From: Qipengyuania_B thermophila
GTDB taxonomy: Bacteria > Pseudomonadota > Alphaproteobacteria > Sphingomonadales > Sphingomonadaceae
Length of the DNA: 64,000 nt
Assembly (NCBI RefSeq): GCF_004153605.1
Contig: NZ_SDSI01000002.1
Span: 372,001 to 436,000, forward strand
Reading direction: 5' to 3'
This document shows positions 56,664 to 64,000 of the stretch, piece by piece. Within the stretch, counting starts at the first letter, position 1; the number at the start of each line of letters is the position of its first letter. The notes under the pieces were generated by a model. It made no database searches. It saw only the letters and a list, made by a program, of their open reading frames with translations, and was not told where the DNA came from. The position numbers and the translations under genes are program-made.

Positions 56664-57830
56664 ATGGCCACGTCCGCACCCGTTCCCGCGCCTCCTCCCG
56701 GCGCCACCGGCTGTCTGGTGCTCGCGGACGGGACGATCATCTGGGGACAGGGGTTCGGCGCGACTGGCGACGCGGTCGGCGAGGTGTGCTTCAACACCGC
56801 CATGACCGGCTACCAAGAGGTCATGACCGACCCATCCTATGCCGCGCAGATCGTCTGCTTCACCTTTCCACATATCGGCAATGTCGGGGCCAATCCCGAA
56901 GACATCGAGAGCGAGGGGCATGGCGCGGTCGGCTGCATCGTGCGCGAGCGGGTGACGCCGCATTCGAACTTCCGGGCGGAGACGCACTTTTCCGACTGGC
57001 TGCGCGAGCATGGCCGCATCGGCCTTGCCGGGGTGGACACGCGCGCGCTCACCCGGCGGATCCGTCGCGGCGGCGCCCCAAACGCCGTCATCGCGCATCA
57101 CCCCAGAGGGGAGTTCGACGTCGCCGCACTGCTTGACCGGGCACGATCCTGGCCGGGGCTGGAAGGGCTCGACCTCGCAAAGCTCGTCACGCGCGACGAG
57201 CACACGCACTGGGTGGGCGGCCCATGGTCGCTCGGCGGGGCGGAGGGGGTGGACGGTGCGCAATCGGATCGTCCGCACGTGGTCGCCATCGATTACGGGT
57301 CCAAGGACAACATCTTCCGCAATCTGGTGCGCGCCGGCGCGCGGGTGACGGTGGTGCCGGCGCGCGCCACGCTCGATGACATCCTCAGGCTCCAGCCGGC
57401 GGGCGTGTTCCTGTCCAACGGTCCGGGCGATCCGGCGGCGACGGGCGAATACGCGGTGCCGGTGATCCGCGGCCTGCTGGACCGCGACGTGCCGATCTTC
57501 GGCATCTGCCTTGGCCACCAGCTCCTCGGCCTCGCCGCCGGGGCCAAGACGGCCAAGATGCACCAGGGGCATCGCGGCGCCAACCATCCGGTCAAGCGGC
57601 TGGGGGATGGCGCGGTGGAGATCACCAGCATGAACCACGGCTTCGCGGTGGATCGTGACACGCTGCCCGAAGGGGTGGAGGAAACGCACGTCTCGCTGTT
57701 CGACGGCTCGAACTGCGGCATCAGCCTGCGCGGCAAGCGGGCCTTCGGCGTGCAGTACCACCCGGAGGCGTCGCCGGGGCCGCAGGACAGCTTCTACCTG
57801 TTCGAGAAGTTCGTGGGGGAGTTGGGTTGA
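56664..57830 (+). CDS. carA: Carbamoyl-phosphate synthase small subunit
   Basis: The 388-residue glutaminase subunit, feeding ammonia to CarB for arginine and pyrimidine synthesis. The N-terminal domain includes FNTAMTGYQEVMTDPSY; the class I amidotransferase triad is Cys in IFGICLGHQLLGLAAG and His/Glu in VQYHPEASPGP. The substrate loop SNGPGDPAA is present. The stop is followed without a gap by a 116-residue gene rather than carB. Confidence 0.97.
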   Translation: MATSAPVPAPPPGATGCLVLADGTIIWGQGFGATGDAVGEVCFNTAMTGYQEVMTDPSYAAQIVCFTFPHIGNVGANPEDIESEGHGAVGCIVRERVTPHSNFRAETHFSDWLREHGRIGLAGVDTRALTRRIRRGGAPNAVIAHHPRGEFDVAALLDRARSWPGLEGLDLAKLVTRDEHTHWVGGPWSLGGAEGVDGAQSDRPHVVAIDYGSKDNIFRNLVRAGARVTVVPARATLDDILRLQPAGVFLSNGPGDPAATGEYAVPVIRGLLDRDVPIFGICLGHQLLGLAAGAKTAKMHQGHRGANHPVKRLGDGAVEITSMNHGFAVDRDTLPEGVEETHVSLFDGSNCGISLRGKRAFGVQYHPEASPGPQDSFYLFEKFVGELG

Positions 57831-58181
57831 GTGGCTGTGTTGAGCAAGCTCGAGAGAAGAATTCTCCTGAAGCTGCGTCGGGACGGCGCTCTCCCCGGAC
57901 ATGCAAAGCCAGTATGGGAAAGCAGTGCGAATGACTGGGAGGCGCGGAAAGCAGCAGGCATGTCTCTCGCAAGTTTGCACTTAGCGCGGAGGGTCCAGAA
58001 CAGCGAAGCGCCAGGTATACTGCACCTCGATCTCACTCCCGCCGGTGTCAGCTTGGCTGATCGTAGCATCGAAGAAGATAGGCTGCTCAACAAGCTCAAG
58101 TCGGTCCAATGGGTAAGCTGGCTGGCGCTGGTTATGTCAGCCATCTCCACCGCCATTTCCTTCGCGAGTCTTTCAAGATAA
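57831..58181 (+). CDS. Orphan protein inserted between carA and carB, C-terminal membrane anchor
   Basis: A 116-residue protein of unknown function. The N-terminal half could be a small winged helix ([11 protein letters not shown] ... [12 protein letters not shown], the latter like the wing of MarR-type folds), and the C-terminus has a hydrophobic anchor (about residues 94-114, [20 protein letters not shown]). The GTG start directly follows the carA TGA and the stop overlaps carB (TAATG). Codons such as AGA/AGG and the visibly lower GC differ from carA and carB, which suggests recent acquisition. I do not recognise a family. Confidence 0.6.
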   Translation: MAVLSKLERRILLKLRRDGALPGHAKPVWESSANDWEARKAAGMSLASLHLARRVQNSEAPGILHLDLTPAGVSLADRSIEEDRLLNKLKSVQWVSWLALVMSAISTAISFASLSR

Positions 58182-61100
58182 TGCCCAAACGTACCGACAT
58201 CTCCTCCATCCTCGTCATCGGCGCCGGTCCCATCATCATCGGGCAGGCGTGCGAGTTCGACTATTCGGGCACGCAGGCGATCAAGGCGCTGAAGGAGGAA
58301 GGGTACCGGGTTGTCCTGGTGAACTCCAACCCGGCCACGATCATGACCGATCCGGACATGGCCGACGCGACCTATGTCGAGCCGATCACGCCCGCCATTG
58401 TCGCCAAGATCATCGAGCGCGAACGCCCCGACGCGCTGCTGCCGACGATGGGCGGGCAGACGGCGCTTAACTGCGCGCTGGCGCTCTACAACGACGGCAC
58501 GCTGGCCAAGTACGGCGTGCAGATGATCGGCGCCAACGCCGATGCCATCGACAAGGCGGAAAACCGCCAGCGCTTCCGCGAGGCGATGGACCGCATCGGC
58601 CTCGAAAGCGCGCGCAGCGGGGTAGCGACCACCGTTGAACAGGCGTTCGCCGTGCTGGAGCGCACCGGGCTTCCCGCGATCATCCGCCCCTCGTTCACGC
58701 TCGGCGGCACGGGCGGGGGCATCGCCTACAACCGCGCGGAGTTCGAGCGGATCGTGCGCGAAGGGCTCGCCGCCTCGCCGACCACCGAGGTGCTGATCGA
58801 GGAGTCGCTGCTCGGGTGGAAGGAGTTCGAGATGGAGGTGGTCCGCGACCGGGCGGACAATTGCATCATCGTGTGCTCCATCGAGAACGTCGATCCGATG
58901 GGCGTGCACACAGGAGATTCGATCACCGTCGCCCCCGCGCTGACCCTGACGGACAAGGAATACCAGATCATGCGTTCGGCCAGCATCGCCGTGCTGCGCG
59001 AGATCGGGGTCGAGACGGGCGGGTCGAACGTGCAGTTCGCGGTCAATCCCAGGGACGGGCGCCTGATCGTCATCGAGATGAACCCGCGCGTATCGCGCTC
59101 TTCCGCGCTGGCGTCGAAGGCGACGGGCTTTCCCATCGCCCGCGTCGCGACCAAGCTGGCGGTCGGTTACACGCTGGACGAGATCACCAACGAGATAACC
59201 GGCGCCACTCCGGCTGCGTTCGAACCGACGCTGGATTACGTGGTGACCAAGATTCCGCGTTTTGCCTTTGAGAAGTTCAAGGGTGCGGACCCGACGCTTT
59301 CGACCGCGATGAAGTCCGTCGGCGAAGTCATGGCGATTGGCCGGAACTTCGCCGAATCGATGCAGAAGGCGCTGCGCAGTCTCGAGACCGGTCTCGACGG
59401 GTTCAACCGGGTGGTCGAGCTTGAAGGCGCGGGGCGGGACGTGATCCTCGCCTCGCTTGCGCAGCGGACGCCCGACCGGCTGCTCAAGGTTGCGCAGGCG
59501 TTCCGGGAAGAATGTTCGGTCGAGGAGGTCCAGGCGGTCACGGGTTACGATCCGTGGTTCCTGCGCCAGATCGAGGCGGTCATTTACGAAGAGCGCATGA
59601 TCGGCCACCACGGGATCCCGACATCCGCCGGCGAGCTGCGGCGGCTGAAGGCCATGGGCTTTTCTGACCGGCGGCTGGCGACGCTGGCGGTGCGCTCGGT
59701 CGGGGTGGCGGGAGGGCTCGCCGAAACGCAGGCGAAGCGCGCGGGGCTGCTGCACGACACGCTGCGGGCGATGGCCGGCGCGACCTCGGCGGACGAGGTG
59801 CGGCGGCTGAGGGAGAAGCTCGGCGTCCTGCCCGTGTTCAAGCGGATCGACAGCTGCGCAGCCGAGTTCGAGGCGATCACGCCCTACATGTACTCCACCT
59901 ACGAGGCGCCGAGTTTCGGCGAGGCGGAGTGCGAGGCGCAGCCTTCCGACCGGCGCAAGATCGTCATCCTGGGCGGGGGCCCGAACCGCATCGGTCAGGG
60001 GATCGAGTTCGACTATTGCTGCGTGCATGCGTGCTTCGCCCTCTCCGAGGCGGGGTTCGAGACGATCATGATCAACTGCAACCCCGAAACCGTCTCGACC
60101 GACTATGACACGTCCGACCGGCTGTATTTCGAGCCGCTGACGGAGGAGGACGTGCTCGAAGTCCTCCGCGTCGAGCGGACTCGCGGCGAACTGGTGGGCG
60201 TCATCGTCCAGTTCGGCGGGCAGACACCGCTGAAACTGGCGCGGGCGCTCGAGCGGGCCGGCATCCCCATCCTCGGCACGTCTCCCGACGCCATCGATCT
60301 CGCCGAAGACCGCGAGCGGTTCGCGCGGCTCGTCGAACGGCTCGGTCTCGACCAGCCGCTGAACGGCATCGCCCGCAGCCGCAACGAGGCCGCCGCCGTG
60401 GCGCGCGAGATCGGCTATCCGGTGCTGCTGCGGCCATCCTATGTTCTGGGCGGACGGGCCATGGAGATCGTCGACAGCGAGGCGCAGCTCGACAGCTACA
60501 TCGCCACCGCGGTCAGCGTGTCCGGCGACACTCCCGTCCTCGTGGACCAGTATCTGCGCGATGCCATCGAGTGCGACGTCGACGTGCTGTGCGACGGCGA
60601 GGAGGTACGTGTCGCCGGCATCATGCAGCACATCGAGGAAGCCGGCGTCCATTCCGGTGACAGCGCCTGCACCCTGCCGCCCTACAGTCTCGCGCCGGAG
60701 ATCGTCGCTGAAATGGCGCGGCAGGCCGAGGCTCTTGCCCGCGCGCTTCAGGTGCGCGGGCTGATGAACGTGCAGTTCGCCATCCGCGGCGAGCGGGTCT
60801 ACCTGATCGAGGTGAACCCGAGGGCAAGCCGCACGGTGCCCTTCGTGGCCAAGGCGACGGGCGTGCCGATCGCGAAGCTTGCCGCGCGCGTGATGGCGGG
60901 GGAATCCCTGAGGGGCATGCCGTCCGTCGACACGGCGCCGCCCTACATGGCGGTCAAGGAAGCCGTGTTCCCCTTTGAACGGTTTCCCGGCAGCGATCCC
61001 GTCCTCACCCCGGAGATGAAGTCGACGGGAGAGGTGATGGGCATCGACAAGGATTTTGTGACCGCCTTCTACAAGGCGCAGCTTGGCGCCGGTGTCACGC

Positions 61101-61507
61101 TGCCGCGCTGCGGAACCCTGTTCGTGTCGGTCAAGGACACGGACAAGCCGGGCATCCTCGCACCGGTGCGCGAACTCGCCGCGGCGGGATTCGCGATCGT
61201 CGCCACCGGCGGCACGCAGAGGTTCCTCGCCGAGCACGGCATCACTGTGCAGCGCGTCAACAAGGTTGCCGAAGGGCGGCCGCACATCGTCGACCGGATC
61301 GTCGACGGCGATATCGACCTGATCTTCAACACCACAGAAGGGTGGCAGAGCCATCGCGACTCCGAGTCCATCCGCTCTTCGGCGCTCGCAGGGAAGGTGC
61401 CCTACTACACCACCGTGGCGGGGTGTGCGGCCACGGCGCAGGCCATTGGCGCGGTGCAGCCCGGCGCGCTTGAAGTGCGGCCGCTTCAGGACTATCATTG
61501 CGCCTGA
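58181..61507 (+). CDS. carB: Carbamoyl-phosphate synthase large subunit
   Basis: The 1108-residue synthase subunit. It has two homologous ATP-grasp halves: the first with [29 protein letters not shown] and [18 protein letters not shown], the second with [19 protein letters not shown] and [18 protein letters not shown], plus the C-terminal allosteric MGS-like domain ([13 protein letters not shown]). ATG 58181 overlaps the stop of the inserted gene by one base, so translation of carB depends on that gene. Confidence 0.98.
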   Translation: MPKRTDISSILVIGAGPIIIGQACEFDYSGTQAIKALKEEGYRVVLVNSNPATIMTDPDMADATYVEPITPAIVAKIIERERPDALLPTMGGQTALNCALALYNDGTLAKYGVQMIGANADAIDKAENRQRFREAMDRIGLESARSGVATTVEQAFAVLERTGLPAIIRPSFTLGGTGGGIAYNRAEFERIVREGLAASPTTEVLIEESLLGWKEFEMEVVRDRADNCIIVCSIENVDPMGVHTGDSITVAPALTLTDKEYQIMRSASIAVLREIGVETGGSNVQFAVNPRDGRLIVIEMNPRVSRSSALASKATGFPIARVATKLAVGYTLDEITNEITGATPAAFEPTLDYVVTKIPRFAFEKFKGADPTLSTAMKSVGEVMAIGRNFAESMQKALRSLETGLDGFNRVVELEGAGRDVILASLAQRTPDRLLKVAQAFREECSVEEVQAVTGYDPWFLRQIEAVIYEERMIGHHGIPTSAGELRRLKAMGFSDRRLATLAVRSVGVAGGLAETQAKRAGLLHDTLRAMAGATSADEVRRLREKLGVLPVFKRIDSCAAEFEAITPYMYSTYEAPSFGEAECEAQPSDRRKIVILGGGPNRIGQGIEFDYCCVHACFALSEAGFETIMINCNPETVSTDYDTSDRLYFEPLTEEDVLEVLRVERTRGELVGVIVQFGGQTPLKLARALERAGIPILGTSPDAIDLAEDRERFARLVERLGLDQPLNGIARSRNEAAAVAREIGYPVLLRPSYVLGGRAMEIVDSEAQLDSYIATAVSVSGDTPVLVDQYLRDAIECDVDVLCDGEEVRVAGIMQHIEEAGVHSGDSACTLPPYSLAPEIVAEMARQAEALARALQVRGLMNVQFAIRGERVYLIEVNPRASRTVPFVAKATGVPIAKLAARVMAGESLRGMPSVDTAPPYMAVKEAVFPFERFPGSDPVLTPEMKSTGEVMGIDKDFVTAFYKAQLGAGVTLPRCGTLFVSVKDTDKPGILAPVRELAAAGFAIVATGGTQRFLAEHGITVQRVNKVAEGRPHIVDRIVDGDIDLIFNTTEGWQSHRDSESIRSSALAGKVPYYTTVAGCAATAQAIGAVQPGALEVRPLQDYHCA

Positions 61508-61623
61508 CTGCGAAGTGAAACCTCCTGAAATCCGGCTAAAAGATGCATGCGGATGTGACCGTCTCGGTTCGGCATCGGCAAGCAGGCCGGGTTGATGCTG
61601 CTTAAAGCGAAAGGCTCTTGTCG

Positions 61624-62091
61624 ATGGAAAAGGTGCCCATGCTTGCCGAAGGGTACGAGAAGCTGTTGGCCGACCTCAAGCAGCTGCGGGCCGAGCGGCC
61701 CAAGATCGTCGAGGCGATCGAGGAGGCGCGGGCACATGGCGACCTGTCGGAGAATGCCGAATATCATGCCGCCAAGGAGCGGCAGGGTCAGGTCGAGGCG
61801 CAGATCGCCGAGCTGGAGGACAAGGTGACCCGCGCCCAGATCATCGATCCGGCCAGCCTGTCAGGGGACAGGATCGTGTTCGGCACGACGGTGCACCTCT
61901 TGGATGACGAGGATCAGCCGGTCACGTACCAGATCGTCGGCCAGACCGAAGCCGACGCCGCGCAGGGGCGGATTTCCTACAACTCGCCGCTGGGTCGGGC
62001 GTTAATCGGCAAGAAGGTGGGCGACGAGGTGGAAGTGACCGTCCCGGCCGGTGACAAGTTCTTCCTGATCGACAGCATCGAATTCATCTGA
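61624..62091 (+). CDS. greA: Transcription elongation factor GreA
   Basis: A 155-residue factor that stimulates cleavage of backtracked RNA by RNA polymerase. The N-terminal coiled coil carries [16 protein letters not shown] with the tip acids, and the C-terminal FKBP-like domain ends in [21 protein letters not shown] 61624 is chosen over the TTG two codons earlier. The 116-base gap after carB probably holds its own promoter. Confidence 0.97.
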   Translation: MEKVPMLAEGYEKLLADLKQLRAERPKIVEAIEEARAHGDLSENAEYHAAKERQGQVEAQIAELEDKVTRAQIIDPASLSGDRIVFGTTVHLLDDEDQPVTYQIVGQTEADAAQGRISYNSPLGRALIGKKVGDEVEVTVPAGDKFFLIDSIEFI

Positions 62092-62156
62092 TCCGGCAGG
62101 CTCCGCCCGGCTCTGCCGACGCTCCGCGAGGGGCGCTGGTGGCCCGCGGGCGGGGA

Positions 62157-62393
62157 TCAGCGCGAAGGTGACGGGTCGAGGATCCGTTGCAGGTCGACGA
62201 TGACGTACTTCATCTCGGCATCGTCGACCGTGCGCTGCGCATTGCTGCGCCAGGCGGCCTCGGCGGCCTCGTAGCTCGAGTACACGCCGGCAACGTGGAT
62301 GCTTTCGGGGTCACGGAAGTGGAGCGAGCGGGGGTCGGTGACACGCCCGCCCATCACGAGATAGAGCTGCTGACGCTCCGTGGCCGCACCCAT
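62157..62393 (-). CDS. DUF4170-domain protein
   Basis: A 78-residue protein matching the DUF4170 layout: an N-terminal LYLVMGGRVTD strand, the central HVAGVYSSYEAAEAAWRSNA helix and the ending DDAEMKYVIVDLQRI. The fold may be ferredoxin-like, but the function is unknown. It is convergent with greA across 65 bases of GC-rich sequence with no clear U-tract terminator. Confidence 0.82.
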   Translation of the reverse strand: MGAATERQQLYLVMGGRVTDPRSLHFRDPESIHVAGVYSSYEAAEAAWRSNAQRTVDDAEMKYVIVDLQRILDPSPSR

Positions 62394-62532
62394 GACGAAC
62401 TTGCTCCCGCGTAATCCTGCACATGGCAGAACCGCCTGCGCGCCCGCGCGAGCAGCCTGCCGCGCGGTCCTTTACCGCACCGTCGCCGCAAGGCAAGGGC
62501 GGCACCGGTTTGCGGCCGGTACCGCGGGTGCG

Positions 62533-63102
62533 TCAGAGGTCGCGGAGACGGCGCGACAATGCCCGGCCCGCGCTGCGCGACGTCACGCCGGCCCGGTCGC
62601 TCGCGGACCGCGCGTAATGCTCCGCGCTGCGCCGGGCTTCGCGCAGGCCAAGACCCACCCGTTCGCCCGTGTCAACCAGAGCATCCTTGCCGTGACGTGC
62701 GGCATCTGCGGCATCATCGATCAGGCCCATGGCAAAGCCGATTGCCGCTTCCGAGGCGCTGCTTGCCAGCCCGCCCGCGCGGCGCCGCACCCGGCGCCCG
62801 GCGGGAGTCATCGAGCCGATCAGCAAACCGACGGCAAGCCCGCCCAGCACCGTCGCGACCGGGTGTTCGCGCGCGAAGTTGCCCAGTGTGCTTGCCGCAT
62901 CGCGCGCGTGGTGCGCCACCGTGTCGCCGTGATGCTGCGAGCCGGCGGCAATCCGCCGCTTCAGCTCCTCGTGCTTTTCATCTCCGGTCGCGGCGTCCTT
63001 TCCGGCGGCGTCCGCAGCCGCCCCGCCGGTCTGCGTGTGGCCCAGTGTTTCGCCATGAAGGGCATTTTCCCGATCAACGGTTTCCTGAAGCTTGTCACTC
63101 AT
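62533..63102 (-). CDS. DUF883-like glycine-zipper envelope protein
   Basis: A 189-residue protein. The N-terminal half is polar and helical; a short membrane segment with glycine zipper (REHPVATVLGGLAVGLLIGS, about residues 75-94) is followed by an alanine-rich amphipathic tail. This resembles the YqjD/ElaB/DUF883 kind of stress-linked inner-membrane anchors that can associate with ribosomes, but similarity is only in general layout. ATG 63102 is preceded by GGAGTGGACG. It follows the 117-residue gene by 34 bases. Confidence 0.72.
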   Translation of the reverse strand: MSDKLQETVDRENALHGETLGHTQTGGAAADAAGKDAATGDEKHEELKRRIAAGSQHHGDTVAHHARDAASTLGNFAREHPVATVLGGLAVGLLIGSMTPAGRRVRRRAGGLASSASEAAIGFAMGLIDDAADAARHGKDALVDTGERVGLGLREARRSAEHYARSASDRAGVTSRSAGRALSRRLRDL

Positions 63103-63136
63103 CACGTCCACTCCAAATCCTTGCTGATGCCGCGGT

Positions 63137-63490
63137 TCAGTTGCGGAACCGGAACGCAGATCGTTCGCGTTCGTCCGGCTCCCAATCGTCGACATCCTCG
63201 TCCTCGTCCGACCGCTCGCCGGTGAAGAAAGCAATCAACGGGTGGCGGGCGAACCACACGACGATCGCCGCGAGCAGCGCGACCACCAATCCCTTGTGCT
63301 CCCTTGCCAGATGGGCGCCTTCCTCCAGGACGTCGCTGGCGCCGTCCTTGATCTTGTCCGTGGCGCGATCCTTGATGCCCTTTTCGGCGTGTCCCGCCTT
63401 CAGCAGAGCGATGTCTTCCTGAACCGCGGCGTAGGCGCTGTCTCTGGCTCGCCGCTCCTCGCCCAGCCGCCGTGCCAGATCGTCGGTCAT
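63137..63490 (-). CDS. Small membrane protein with helical N-terminus
   Basis: A 117-residue protein with a charged helical N-terminal region (residues 1-65), one membrane segment (about residues 70-90, GLVVALLAAIVVWFARHPLI) and an acidic C-terminal tail (ERSDEDEDVDDWEPDERER). No family is recognised, although the arrangement resembles envelope stress proteins. The ATG overlaps the stop of the upstream holin-like gene (ATGA), so translation is coupled. Confidence 0.72.
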   Translation of the reverse strand: MTDDLARRLGEERRARDSAYAAVQEDIALLKAGHAEKGIKDRATDKIKDGASDVLEEGAHLAREHKGLVVALLAAIVVWFARHPLIAFFTGERSDEDEDVDDWEPDERERSAFRFRN

Positions 63491-63957
63491 TCGTCCTCTC
63501 CCTTGAGCACCCTGACCATCGTCATGGCCTTGCTGCGCGCCATCATCCCCAGGACGGCGGCAACCACCAGCAGAGCCACCACCACCACAAGCGTGGCGGC
63601 AAGCGGACCGATCAGGGTCGCGAGCGAGAGGATCGCGCCGACGGTCAGGCCGATGGCCGCAAGCAGGGCCACGACGCCCGCAGCCACCCCGAGACCCGCG
63701 ATGCTCCCCACCGATTTGCCGGCATAGGCAGCGCGAGTCTTCTGATAGGCAAGCTCGTGGGTGAGATAGTCGCGTCCGTCGTGGTACAGAGCGGTCACAT
63801 TCTCGATCAGCGAGATGTCGGAGTCCGCATCCGGCATCTCGCCGTCGTCTCCCATATGCTGGCCACGAGGAACCGCGCCGGCATGGGAGTCCGTCCGCCG
63901 GATCGGATTGTCCGCAGGTTGCGCAGGTTCGGGACGCGTTCGGTCATGCTCAAGCAC
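63487..63957 (-). CDS. Phage holin family (YqjE-like) inner-membrane protein
   Basis: A 156-residue protein with two closely spaced hydrophobic helices (about residues 85-110 and 115-138) after a helical segment ENVTALYHDGRDYLTHELAY, the PF07332-type layout. Despite the family name these are chromosomal envelope proteins found near YqjD-like genes, not phage lysis proteins. The start GTG 63957 is uncertain; ATG at 63855 would give 122 residues and retain the domain. It heads the three-gene set ending at 62533; its promoter lies at or beyond the window edge. Confidence 0.8.
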   Translation of the reverse strand: MLEHDRTRPEPAQPADNPIRRTDSHAGAVPRGQHMGDDGEMPDADSDISLIENVTALYHDGRDYLTHELAYQKTRAAYAGKSVGSIAGLGVAAGVVALLAAIGLTVGAILSLATLIGPLAATLVVVVALLVVAAVLGMMARSKAMTMVRVLKGEDE

Positions 63958-64000
63958 GGCTCATCTTCCTCGTGGCTCTTTCAGGATCGCAAAGCCGCGC

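Noticed and set aside
57794..61498. A 1234-codon open frame antisense to carB
   Set aside because: Its translation is low-complexity Arg/His/Asp/Gly-rich sequence, typical of the antisense of GC-rich genes; carB is unmistakable in this stretch.
63487..63957. Holin-family protein as a prophage remnant
   Set aside because: No other phage genes, attachment repeats or composition change are present; the family includes chromosomal envelope proteins.

Overview
The window is GC-rich chromosomal DNA from an alphaproteobacterium. Pointers are alphaproteobacterial-type LexA boxes (GAAC-N7-GAAC), an EcfG-type general-stress promoter (GGAAC-N17-CGTT), a HWE histidine kinase with a FATGYG-type receiver, COQ4, the phoR-pstSCAB-phoU-phoB order, long PstC/PstA proteins, and a short-chain acyl-CoA type XRE regulator divergent from isocitrate lyase. 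The run coaD - cyclophilin - queA - tgt and small proteins such as the DUF4170 gene make a sphingomonad-like member of the Alphaproteobacteria the best guess, but this is inference from gene content. Coding density is very high: no gap exceeds 300 bases (the largest are about 240 bases, at 9521-9762 and 46786-47018). I see no insertion sequence, prophage, CRISPR array or rRNA, and one tRNA (Glu-TTC).

Layout. 1-3001: end of an SLC13-type permease and a secreted M20 hydrolase. 3086-6329: glyoxylate bypass, with aceA plus a 63-residue companion divergent from the XRE acyl-CoA regulator. 6349-9520: panB, an amino acid permease and a stress-type FMN split-barrel protein. 9599-19752: an SOS mutagenesis island made of imuA-imuB and then a radical SAM - UdgX - dnaE2 operon. 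Each block has its own LexA box, and two genes on the other strand lie between them. 19754-27823: an extensin-like protein, then the phosphate regulon (phoR, pstS, pstC, pstA, pstB, phoU, phoB) behind tRNA-Glu with a Pho box before pstS. 28062-33594: recJ, nitronate monooxygenase, an amidohydrolase, YceI and miaA. 33593-45878: serB, coq4, purL (reverse), xseB-ispA-coaD, a periplasmic cyclophilin, queA, an ABC exporter pair, a DUF481 protein, tgt and an SDR. 45845-50097: a 69-residue orphan, rpsD, chorismate mutase, and the rpiB-glyA-membrane protein-trmJ run. 50152-56519: a HWE kinase/receiver pair and yqeY-dnaG-rpoD. 56664-62091: carA, an inserted orphan, carB and greA. 62157-63957: a DUF4170 protein and three small envelope/stress-type proteins.

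The most interesting block is the SOS island. The translesion-synthesis cassette ImuA/ImuB/DnaE2 is split by a translationally coupled radical SAM - (DUF4130-UdgX) pair that shares the dnaE2 operon. This links a uracil-capturing protein and an unexplained radical enzyme directly to error-prone synthesis under LexA. Other points of note are a compositionally distinct 116-residue protein wedged between carA and carB, an orphan gene whose start codon sits in the loop of a perfect inverted repeat, an ABC exporter/DUF481 insertion between the queuosine genes queA and tgt, and start codons of miaA and serB that overlap in the sequence CATG.
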